64,000 nt of DNA from an uncultured Bacteroides sp. (lineage in GTDB: Bacteria > Bacteroidota > Bacteroidia > Bacteroidales > Bacteroidaceae), in contig UQTJ01000013.1 of NCBI GenBank assembly GCA_900544075.1, positions 1 to 64,000 on the forward strand, in the 5' to 3' direction. Under the pieces are notes generated by a model. That model saw only the letters and a list, made by a program, of their open reading frames with translations, had not been told where the DNA came from and made no database searches. Shown in pieces: positions 24,016 to 31,895 of the stretch; the first letter of the stretch is position 1, and the number at the start of each line of letters is the position of its first letter. The translations under genes were made by a program, and so were the position numbers.

Positions 24016-26043
24016 ATGGGAACACTACTTATATATATAATGAAATCGGCTGTTTGTCTGGCTGTATTCTATCTGTTCTACAAACTGCTGATGAGCCGCG
24101 AGACTTTCCATCGTTTCAACCGTTTCTCCCTGCTTGGACTGATGATTATATGTTCTATAATTCCTTTTGTGAAAATCAGCATTGACAGCCCGACAGAATC
24201 TGTTCAGGGTGCAGTATCTATGGACGAGCTACTGACGGCACCTGTCATAATTAATTCGGATATAGCACCACAGACCAACGATTACTCTGCAATGGAATAT
24301 ATCATTGTTTTTGCTACAGCTATATACATCATCGGAATACTGTTCTTTACAGCAAGAGAAATATTTCAGTTCAGAAAAGTGCTGAATATCAACTGCAAAG
24401 GCACAGAAGAAGATATCAGCCTGTACATAAATAATAATGTAAAGAACATCAAGCTGATAGTAACAGACGAAAATATATCTCCCTTCAGCTGGATGAACCG
24501 CATAGTAATATCGCGTACAGACCTGGAGGAAAACGGCAGAGAGATACTATGTCACGAAATGGCACATATCTCCAACCATCATTCCATCGACCTTATCATG
24601 GCAGATATATGCATACTTCTGCAATGGTTCAATCCGGCATCATGGCTTATCAAATCGGAACTTCAGAACGTACATGAGTTTGAAGCCGACGAAACAGTGA
24701 TAAGAAACGGTATAGATGCGAAGAATTATCAACTATTATTAATAAAAAAAGCTGTCGGCTCAAGGCTCTACTCAATCGCCAACAGCTTTAATCACAGTAA
24801 ACTTAAAAAACGTATCACTATGATGATGAAAAAGAAATCCAGCCCATGGGCACGTGCGAAGTATCTCTACATACTTCCACTGGCAGCTGTAGCAGTTGCC
24901 GCTTTTGCCCATCCTGAAATCTCAAAATTAAGTGACGAGATTTCAAGTGTCAAAGTTAATGATTTTTCGGCAATTACGGAATATCATGAGGTAGAAAACA
25001 CTTATTCCAAACCTAATGGACTTATACTGGTAGAGGGTACGGTAGTTGACGATGCCACCGGAAAAGCGATAAAGGGAGCCAGTATATTGGAAAGAGGAAG
25101 CACGTACGGTACTATTTCGGATGAAAACGGGAAATTCAGCTTAAGAGTAACAGAAAATTCTGTAATAGTAGTTTCGTATATCGGAAAGCAGACATGTTCT
25201 TTCGTCGCTTCGGCTATTGAGGTTAAAAACATGAAAGACAAACCTATAAGAATGAAAGACGAGGTACAGGTTACGGATGAAGTAGTTGTGGTAGGTTATG
25301 AACAGGAAGAAATGCCACAAAAGGAAGATGTGCGACAAGCCACAACATCGCAAAACGGAGAAGTCTATATGGTAGTGGAACAGATGCCTGAATACCCCGG
25401 AGGAATGTCTGAACTGATGAAATACATTGCCCGAAACATCAAATACCCGGCTGATGCCGTAAGAGAAAAAAAGCAGGGAAGGGTGATTGTTCAGTTTACC
25501 GTTGGGACTGACGGATACACTTCAGACTTCAAAGTCATGCACAGCGTATCTCCATCGCTTGACGCAGAGGCTATAAGGGTACTGGCCAACATGCCTAAAT
25601 GGACTCCAGGAATGCAAAGAGGAAAGGCCGTTCCCGTAAAATATACAGTACCAGTGACTTTCAGACTTGACAAACAGGATAAAGCTGAAGCAAAAACCAC
25701 TACAGGCTCTCCCACTATGCCCGTAAACGTAAGTTTCAATAAGTCATTAGAAAACGTCCTGATTTTAATAGACGATAAAGTAGCATCGCAGAAAGAATTC
25801 AATGCCTTAAATCCTCAAAACATTGAAAGAATAGAAGTCATAAAAGAAGCGAACAAGGCACAGGAGATATTCCATAAATATGGTGTATTCGACAAGAAAG
25901 AAGGAGTCATAATGATTAAAACGAAAGCATGGAGCGAGAACCCTACACTAACCATTAGCGCCGACAAGTTGGACGATAAAACCGTAAACGTTATTAAAGA
26001 CAAACTTCGTGGCAGCGCACAAAAAGTCAACATAAGAAAATAA
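24016..26043 (+). CDS. M56 (BlaR1-type) membrane protease with C-terminal envelope domains
   Basis: 675 residues, inner membrane. About four helices (4-26, 36-50, 94-116, near 290) frame a cytoplasmic M56 zinc-protease domain with HEMAH at residues 180-184 and the downstream Glu in VHEFEADETV. After the last helix the protein carries no penicillin-binding sensor. Instead it has a carboxypeptidase-D-like beta domain (about 335-400; VEGTVVDDATGKAIKGASI), a TonB C-terminal domain (about 455-555; PEYPGGMSELMKYIARNIKYP) and a final segment resembling a TonB-receptor plug (NPQNIERIEVIKEANKAQEI). It probably senses an envelope signal and relieves BlaI repression; the signal is unknown. The BlaI partner is directly upstream. 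Confidence 0.87.
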   Translation: MGTLLIYIMKSAVCLAVFYLFYKLLMSRETFHRFNRFSLLGLMIICSIIPFVKISIDSPTESVQGAVSMDELLTAPVIINSDIAPQTNDYSAMEYIIVFATAIYIIGILFFTAREIFQFRKVLNINCKGTEEDISLYINNNVKNIKLIVTDENISPFSWMNRIVISRTDLEENGREILCHEMAHISNHHSIDLIMADICILLQWFNPASWLIKSELQNVHEFEADETVIRNGIDAKNYQLLLIKKAVGSRLYSIANSFNHSKLKKRITMMMKKKSSPWARAKYLYILPLAAVAVAAFAHPEISKLSDEISSVKVNDFSAITEYHEVENTYSKPNGLILVEGTVVDDATGKAIKGASILERGSTYGTISDENGKFSLRVTENSVIVVSYIGKQTCSFVASAIEVKNMKDKPIRMKDEVQVTDEVVVVGYEQEEMPQKEDVRQATTSQNGEVYMVVEQMPEYPGGMSELMKYIARNIKYPADAVREKKQGRVIVQFTVGTDGYTSDFKVMHSVSPSLDAEAIRVLANMPKWTPGMQRGKAVPVKYTVPVTFRLDKQDKAEAKTTTGSPTMPVNVSFNKSLENVLILIDDKVASQKEFNALNPQNIERIEVIKEANKAQEIFHKYGVFDKKEGVIMIKTKAWSENPTLTISADKLDDKTVNVIKDKLRGSAQKVNIRK

Positions 26044-26064
26044 GATTAGTACATCTTTATTAAT

Positions 26065-26110
26065 AAAAAAGATTGTTTCCAGATAATAATACCCGGGAAC
26101 AATCTTTTTT
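26065..26110. terminator. Bidirectional terminator between M56 gene and DUF3078 gene
   Basis: A 13-bp outer stem (26065-26077 with 26098-26110) that starts in six A and ends in six T, so it works on both strands. Confidence 0.85.
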
Positions 26111-26123
26111 TGCACATTAATTA

Positions 26124-27254
26124 TCAGAACGTATATCCCACTCCCAAGCCAAGTACAGACTTGAACTGTACACGTTCGGCCACTGTTGTCGTGCCATCAT
26201 CATGCACCTTGTCGATAAGCAGTCCATTGTAGTATTTCAGACTTGTTGACAAAGTGACATTCAGCAGTTTCAGCAGTTGGTATGATATTGCCACATCCCA
26301 GTCAACATCAAAATTTCCGAAACGGCGGTTATTGTCCATATACTTGAAATATGAATCAGGATTGTTTATCGGTCTTTTATCCCAGGCATAAGGAGTGAAG
26401 AGTCCTAATGTAGTCATCAATGTCAAGTCCTTATACTTATAATTCACCGCTCCCTTGAGCGTAAAACCGAACTCGGCACGGGTATTCTTATAAATCTTTG
26501 TTTCGCCGTCATCAGCATAGACATAGGTTCCGTATTTCTCCTGCAAGACCTGTCGCAAATCATAATCCACCCATTCGGCATTCGGGTCAAGTTTCTTCAT
26601 ATCCTCATTATATTGTTCTCTGAACTTATCATTAAATCTGTCAGAAACTGACACCGAAGTTATTCTACCGGCAATCGGCGATGCATAAACCGAGAATATC
26701 TTGTTAGGCTTCCAGTCAATACCGACAGAGAAATCAGTATATGAAGGAGCCAACCATTTGGATATCGGAGGGTTATATCCGGTAACGTACTCATACCCCA
26801 TTGCATATTGCGACTGGAACGCACCTAAGACAGTAAGATACCACGACTTGCGGAACTCCCACCCCATCTTGGTTGAAAAGTTTATTTTATCGTTCGATTT
26901 CTGCACAGGGTCTTCATCCTGATCAATCCACGAAAGGCCATACTCCGTGTCAAGGCTTGTGTCCCACGCAAAATGGCCTTTTTTCCATAAAAGCCTCAAC
27001 CTCGCAAAAGCTATGCCATTGACACTGTTCTTGCCTCCGGCAGCCCAGTTCACCATACCGGTAGCGGCGGCATTTGTTCCTACTACTCCGGAGAAAGTCC
27101 AAATCTTATCACCGGTATCAACTTTCTTAAGCTCCTCGGCAGCCTTTTTAGCCTCTTCGGCTTTTTTCGAAACAAGCGATTTATCAACATTCTGTGCAAA
27201 TGAAGACAATACAGCAGCCAAAGACAACAATACATAGAAAAACAGTCTGTTCAT
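26124..27254 (-). CDS. DUF3078 outer-membrane beta-barrel protein
   Basis: 376 residues. A signal peptide (about 1-20, cleavage near SSFA) is followed by a short coiled-coil rich in KAAEELKK (about 28-45), then alternating hydrophobic strands typical of a barrel (WTFSGVVGTNAAATGMVNWAAGG; C-terminal VLGLGVGYTF ending in aromatic Phe). The composition and WxxGG start match DUF3078, a Bacteroidetes outer-membrane family of unknown function. Single gene. The minus-strand box CAAAATTA (27295-27302) may be its -7 element. Confidence 0.8.
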   Translation of the reverse strand: MNRLFFYVLLSLAAVLSSFAQNVDKSLVSKKAEEAKKAAEELKKVDTGDKIWTFSGVVGTNAAATGMVNWAAGGKNSVNGIAFARLRLLWKKGHFAWDTSLDTEYGLSWIDQDEDPVQKSNDKINFSTKMGWEFRKSWYLTVLGAFQSQYAMGYEYVTGYNPPISKWLAPSYTDFSVGIDWKPNKIFSVYASPIAGRITSVSVSDRFNDKFREQYNEDMKKLDPNAEWVDYDLRQVLQEKYGTYVYADDGETKIYKNTRAEFGFTLKGAVNYKYKDLTLMTTLGLFTPYAWDKRPINNPDSYFKYMDNNRRFGNFDVDWDVAISYQLLKLLNVTLSTSLKYYNGLLIDKVHDDGTTTVAERVQFKSVLGLGVGYTF

Positions 27255-27387
27255 AAATTTTATTTATTAATAGTTTATCGCAGTGTAAGATAATCAAAAT
27301 TATAATACGATGTTATTATTTATAACAATTTGAATAAATACTTTGTTTATCAGAAAGGTAAAATTATATTAAAACTACGTTCACACT

Positions 27388-27418
27388 ATTGTATATTCAA
27401 TAAAAAGAAATACATTTG
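27388..27418 (+). promoter_or_regulatory. Promoter of the ABC/GntR/GIN operon
   Basis: ATTG (27388-27391), 19 bases, TACATTTG (27411-27418), an exact TAnnTTTG. The start is near 27423, about 34 bases before the ATG. The GntR protein encoded in the operon may control it; no clear dyad is seen. Confidence 0.55.
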
Positions 27419-27456
27419 CAGTGTACTAATCAACTAATACACTAAAACAAACAATT

Positions 27457-28305
27457 ATGGACACAACAATGATTAAAGCCGAACATCTTACCTTCGGATA
27501 CGGAAAAAACAAACAGGTGTTCAATGATTTCAACCTTGAAATAGAAAAAGGGAAAATAGTAGGCCTGCTCGGAAAGAACGGAACAGGAAAATCTACTCTG
27601 CTGTATATCATATGCGGATTGCTCAAACCTTCTCACGGAAATGTAGCTATAAAAGGAATAGATATCAAAAGACGTCTTCCACAGACTCTGTCGGATATTT
27701 ATCTGGTTCCTGAGGAATTCGACTTGCCCAATCTGTCAATGAAACAGTTCGTAAAGCTGAACAGCAGTTTCTATCCTAACTTCAGCAACGAAACACTGAA
27801 TACTTGTCTCAACGATTTCGATCTCGGAATGGATATCAACCTCGGCGAACTCTCCATGGGACAGAAGAAGAAAGCGTATATGTGCTTCGCTCTTGCCACA
27901 AACACCTCTCTCCTGCTCATGGATGAGCCAACAAACGGACTGGACATACCGTCTAAAAGCCAGTTCAGGAAAGTCATAGCATCGGGAATGACAGACGAGA
28001 AGACTATCATAATCTCTACCCATCAGGTAAGGGATATAGACAGATTGCTTGACCACATAACAATAATAGACGGTACTGAGGTACTACTGGACAAATCGGT
28101 AAAGGAAATTACAGACAGTTTATACTTCTGCGAACAAAGCATGAACGAGCCTACCGACGGGGCCCTGTTCATACAACCGTCAGTACAGGGCAACAGTATC
28201 ATAATGGAAAACAAATTCGGAGAAGAAAGTCCTATGAATCTGGAAGTTCTTTTCAATGCCATATTGGCCGAAAGAAACAAAATACAGGAAGTTTTCAACA
28301 AATAA
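27457..28305 (+). CDS. ABC transporter ATP-binding protein
   Basis: 282 residues. Walker A GLLGKNGTGKSTLL (near residue 35), signature motif LSMGQKKKAY (near 131), Walker B LLLMDEPTNGLD (near 150) and the switch His in IISTHQVRDIDR are all present. The C-terminal 90 residues are an extension of the type found in YtrB/export ATPases. The next gene encodes the membrane part, and the third is a YtrA-like GntR regulator, an arrangement known from envelope-stress exporters. Substrate unknown. Confidence 0.93.
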   Translation: MDTTMIKAEHLTFGYGKNKQVFNDFNLEIEKGKIVGLLGKNGTGKSTLLYIICGLLKPSHGNVAIKGIDIKRRLPQTLSDIYLVPEEFDLPNLSMKQFVKLNSSFYPNFSNETLNTCLNDFDLGMDINLGELSMGQKKKAYMCFALATNTSLLLMDEPTNGLDIPSKSQFRKVIASGMTDEKTIIISTHQVRDIDRLLDHITIIDGTEVLLDKSVKEITDSLYFCEQSMNEPTDGALFIQPSVQGNSIIMENKFGEESPMNLEVLFNAILAERNKIQEVFNK

Positions 28306-28321
28306 GCAAGGAGGAACGGTT

Positions 28322-29209
28322 ATGACTACAAATATGAATTTCAGTTTTACAAGACTCATGGCAGTAATGAAACGCGACATGATGGAGAATTGGAAAACCA
28401 ACATGTACAGGCTTATAGCATGCTATTCCGGTGCCGCAATGGCTTTCTTGTTCGGAATGTACGGCGTATTGTCCGGCAATCGTGGAGAAACAGGAGAAAT
28501 ACAATACACAAGTTTCTGCAACACATTCCATTCAATATTGTCATTCGTGACATACTTCTATCTAATAGTATGTGCCACAAGAATAATGGAAGTGATGAAT
28601 ACAAAAAACAAACGTATCTCATATATGATGCTTCCGGCTACAAACGGAGAAAAGTTCATAAGCAGAGCAATATATGTATGCATTACTTCTATGGTAATAT
28701 TTTTTGCGGGACTGTTTTTTGCTGAACTTACCAGACTTGCTCTACTGCCGCTATTCGATGCGCCAAAAGAATTCTCCAGTTTCTGTCTGTTTGATATAAT
28801 GTCTGTTTCTTTTTATGATACAATTCATATCAATCCTGAAACATACGGAGCATCATCAACATTCATACCATACCTTTTTTTAATTTCAAACGGTTTATGG
28901 GGACACTCCATTTATATATTGGGTGGTACATACTTCAGAAAGCATCCTTTCATAAAAACATGGGGAATATGTATGGCAGCATTTTTCCTTATACTATATA
29001 CGCTAATCAATATATCTGACGAAGGAACTCTTATATATATTCTAAAATGGATGGAAAATCTGGCAGATAAAAGTTCATGGATAAATGAGGAAGTCATCTT
29101 TTCTACCATAAGCATTATCTTCCTGGCACTTACAGTTTTTAACTGGACTCTGAGTTATCATTTGTTTAGAAATTCACAAATCACCGATAGAAAACTGTTC
29201 AGAAGATGA
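28322..29209 (+). CDS. ABC transporter permease
   Basis: 295 residues with about six hydrophobic helices, for example near 35-55, 75-95, 125-150, 188-208, 215-235 and 260-280. It is the membrane partner of the preceding ATPase. I start at the ATG at 28322 because a clear AGGAGG Shine-Dalgarno sequence sits at 28309-28314, unusual for this genome. A longer frame from 28256 overlaps the ATPase gene. It overlaps the GntR gene by 4 bases. No family name can be given with certainty beyond ABC-2-like. Confidence 0.82.
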   Translation: MTTNMNFSFTRLMAVMKRDMMENWKTNMYRLIACYSGAAMAFLFGMYGVLSGNRGETGEIQYTSFCNTFHSILSFVTYFYLIVCATRIMEVMNTKNKRISYMMLPATNGEKFISRAIYVCITSMVIFFAGLFFAELTRLALLPLFDAPKEFSSFCLFDIMSVSFYDTIHINPETYGASSTFIPYLFLISNGLWGHSIYILGGTYFRKHPFIKTWGICMAAFFLILYTLINISDEGTLIYILKWMENLADKSSWINEEVIFSTISIIFLALTVFNWTLSYHLFRNSQITDRKLFRR

Positions 29210-29574
29210 AATTTAAAGAATCAAAATCAATATATTTGCAGATAGCAGACAGAATTATGGACGAGATTCTTCATGACACATACAAGGAAGAAGAACGAAT
29301 ACCGTCCGTAAGAGAATATGCCGCAATGGTGGAAGTGAACGCAAATACCATGATGCGCACTTACGACTATCTGCAGGGGATGGAAATTATTTATAATAAA
29401 AGGGGTATAGGATATTTCGTAGGGCAAGGGGCAAAAGATAAGATTCTCTCATTCAGAAAAGAGACATTCCTGAACGAGGAACTGCCGGAAATGTTCCGCA
29501 CAATGAAGATTCTTGGCATATCCGGACCTGAGATTTCTGCACTCTACAAACAATTTCTGAAAGAGAATAAATAA
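29206..29574 (+). CDS. GntR family transcriptional regulator, YtrA type
   Basis: 122 residues: an N-terminal GntR winged helix (YLQIADRIMDEILHDTYKEE, EERIPSVREYAAMVEVNANTMMRTYDYLQ) and a short C-terminal helical tail (about 75-122) in place of a ligand domain, as in YtrA. It overlaps the permease gene by 4 bases and precedes the GIN-domain gene by 36 bases. It probably represses its own operon. In many relatives the regulator is the first gene; here it is third. Confidence 0.9.
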   Translation: MKFKESKSIYLQIADRIMDEILHDTYKEEERIPSVREYAAMVEVNANTMMRTYDYLQGMEIIYNKRGIGYFVGQGAKDKILSFRKETFLNEELPEMFRTMKILGISGPEISALYKQFLKENK

Positions 29575-29610
29575 AGAAACTATAAACCAATCATACAAAC
29601 AAAGGAAACC

Positions 29611-30330
29611 ATGAAACTTAAAAAACAACTTTCAATACTAATTATCAGTGCTGTAACTTCTTTCACAGCCACATCTTGCATGATTAATACTGTAGCAAGC
29701 AAAAATGAAGCGACTTCCACATATAACGTAAACACTTCATATAAATCATTAAGCGTGAGAAGTGCAATAAAAGTGGACTACAGACACGATATTGACACAC
29801 TTAAGATTATTGCAGATTCATCTATCCTTTCCAAAATAAAAGTAGATTACGATGAAGAAGGCATTGAAATTTATGCTACGGACTTCAGAAAATCTTATAA
29901 CGTTACCGCTATAGTGCCGGCCAGCAAAGGACTGCAATCCATCGAAATAGCAGGCGCTTCTTCATTTACTTCAGACCGAGATATTAAGGCGGAAAAACTT
30001 GATATAGAAGTATCCGGAGCATCGCACTTTGATGCCAACATAGACTGTCAGTCTTTGGAAGTAAGTGTCAGCGGAGCATCATCTGCCGAGATAGGCGGAA
30101 AAGCTGTTAATGCAAAAATAGACGTAAGCGGAGCTTCAAAATTGTCATCAAACGACGAATATCTGAATACTGATTATGCCGATGTAGATATAAGCGGAGC
30201 CAGCAAGGCCGAAATTATATGCAATAAAAACATAACAGGAGAAGCATCGGGAGCGTCGAAACTTTCATTCGGGGGTGCAGCAAAGGCAGATGTATCAACA
30301 AGTGGAGCCTCAAAGGTATCAAGAAAATAA
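29611..30330 (+). CDS. Head GIN domain lipoprotein (DUF2807)
   Basis: 239 residues. A lipoprotein signal (lipobox ATSC, Cys near residue 23) is followed by a beta-helix region with repeated SGAS(K/S/H) turns, about one every 20-25 residues, from near residue 115 to the C terminus. This is the pattern of the GIN/DUF2807 family, formerly called a putative autotransporter adhesin. It sits last in an exporter operon. In Bacteroidetes such proteins often follow GntR/ABC or PspC genes; the function is unknown but probably envelope-related. Confidence 0.85.
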   Translation: MKLKKQLSILIISAVTSFTATSCMINTVASKNEATSTYNVNTSYKSLSVRSAIKVDYRHDIDTLKIIADSSILSKIKVDYDEEGIEIYATDFRKSYNVTAIVPASKGLQSIEIAGASSFTSDRDIKAEKLDIEVSGASHFDANIDCQSLEVSVSGASSAEIGGKAVNAKIDVSGASKLSSNDEYLNTDYADVDISGASKAEIICNKNITGEASGASKLSFGGAAKADVSTSGASKVSRK

Positions 30331-30353
30331 ATTCCAAAAACAGAACACAATAA

Positions 30354-31712
30354 ATGACAGTTTATATAATAATAGGGACGATAGTAGGATGCGTTTTGGG
30401 CATCATTATCGGCCACCTTATCTCGGCAAGGAAATCGAGTGTACTGCAATCACAACTGAAAATGCAACAGGAACACTCAGCTGAGCTGTTGAGAAACGAA
30501 CAGATTAAGGCAGCACAGCAGATTGAGAATCTTAGACAGAACATACAGAAACTGCAGGATAAGCTTGACGAAAGCGCACACCAGCTAAATGAGGCATACA
30601 CTGTTTCAGCGTCACTAAAGGCAGAGAACCGCAATATGGCAGAGAAGTTAGAAAACCAAAAGGAAGAGATTGCCTCAATGCACAAGCAGTTTAATCTGGA
30701 GTTTGAGAACATCGCCAACAAGATTTTCCAGCAGAAGACAGAAACCTTCAACAAGCTGAGCACCGAAAGCCTCAGCAGTCTGCTAAAGCCTTTCGGTGAC
30801 AATCTGAACGAATTCAAGCACCAAGTGGCAGAGGTATATGAAAAGGAATCAAAACAGCGTTTCTCGCTCGAAGACAGAATAAAGGAACTTGTACTGCTGA
30901 ACAAACAGATAAGCGACGATGCCAACAATCTGACAAAGGCTCTGAAAGGTGACTCAAAGATGCAGGGAAACTGGGGTGAGATGATACTGGAAAGCATACT
31001 TGAGAACTCGGGTCTGCGCGAAGGTGAGGAGTATTTCCGCCAGGAATTTCTGAAAGACGAGAACGGAGAGTATCTGAAAAACGAACAGGGACAGCGACTT
31101 CAGCCGGACGTTATGGTGGTCTATCCTGACAACCGTCATGTAATAATCGATTCCAAAGTGTCGCTAACGGCCTATGCCGGATATACAGGAACTGACGACA
31201 AGGCCGAAAAAGAACAATACCTGAAAGAGCATCTGCGTTCTGTAAAGGCTCATATAGACGAACTTAGCAAGAAAGACTATTCAAAATACAACGTGTCGGC
31301 ACTGGATTTCGTGATGATGTTCATCCCTAACGAACCGGCTTACGTGCTTGCACTCCAGGCAGACAATAACCTGTGGAATTATGCTTATCAGAAAAAGGTG
31401 GTGCTTATGAGTCCTACAAACCTGATTGCAGCTCTCAGACTGGCTCTTGACCTTTGGAAACGGGAGTATCAGGAAAAGAACATTCAAGAGATAGTGAAAC
31501 GCGGAACTGCACTTTATGAGAAGATGGCAGGATTTGCGGAAACATTCGAGAAGATTGGGGATGCGATAAACACTGCAAATACTGTATACGGCAATGCACG
31601 CTCGCAGCTGTCGGAAGGTAAGGGAAATCTCATCCGACAGGCGGAAATGCTTAAGGAACTCGGTATTACTCCGAAGAAGAATATTCCTTCCAGACTGTTG
31701 GATGAGAAGTAA
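30354..31712 (+). CDS. rmuC: DNA recombination protein RmuC
   Basis: 452 residues. An N-terminal membrane helix (about 3-22) is followed by a long coiled coil (about 30-150), then a PD-(D/E)xK nuclease-like RmuC domain (about 170-440) with NWGEMILESILENSGL, LQPDVMVVYPD and VIIDSKVSL. RmuC limits inversions at short inverted repeats in other bacteria. It begins 23 bases after the GIN gene and may be read with it. A repeat array follows the stop. Confidence 0.93.
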   Translation: MTVYIIIGTIVGCVLGIIIGHLISARKSSVLQSQLKMQQEHSAELLRNEQIKAAQQIENLRQNIQKLQDKLDESAHQLNEAYTVSASLKAENRNMAEKLENQKEEIASMHKQFNLEFENIANKIFQQKTETFNKLSTESLSSLLKPFGDNLNEFKHQVAEVYEKESKQRFSLEDRIKELVLLNKQISDDANNLTKALKGDSKMQGNWGEMILESILENSGLREGEEYFRQEFLKDENGEYLKNEQGQRLQPDVMVVYPDNRHVIIDSKVSLTAYAGYTGTDDKAEKEQYLKEHLRSVKAHIDELSKKDYSKYNVSALDFVMMFIPNEPAYVLALQADNNLWNYAYQKKVVLMSPTNLIAALRLALDLWKREYQEKNIQEIVKRGTALYEKMAGFAETFEKIGDAINTANTVYGNARSQLSEGKGNLIRQAEMLKELGITPKKNIPSRLLDEK

Positions 31713-31744
31713 TATCCAAGAAGCAAGTCTGATTTGACCATACA

Positions 31745-31844
31745 TTTTTTGGTGCTGACGATGGTCGGCAATGCTGCCGACTATAGTGGGCAGAGCTGCC
31801 GACCATAGTGGGCAATGCTGCTGACTATAGTCGGCACCAAAAAA
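31745..31844. repeat. Palindromic tandem array, 22-base repeat made of 11-base halves
   Basis: Units of 22 bases start at 31757, 31779 and 31801, with a partial fourth at 31823. Each joins a GACnATnGTSG half to a GCARWGCTGCY half, and each half is near-palindromic (for example GACTATAGTC). The array is flanked by T6-GGTGC on the left and GCACC-A6 on the right, which pair with each other. It lies between convergent rmuC and the U32 gene, so it probably acts as a bidirectional terminator as well as a repeat. Confidence 0.7.
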
Positions 31845-31895
31845 CATAGGCTTATTTTCCTTTTAATGGGGGAATCTGACAAAAGAAACTTAGGG

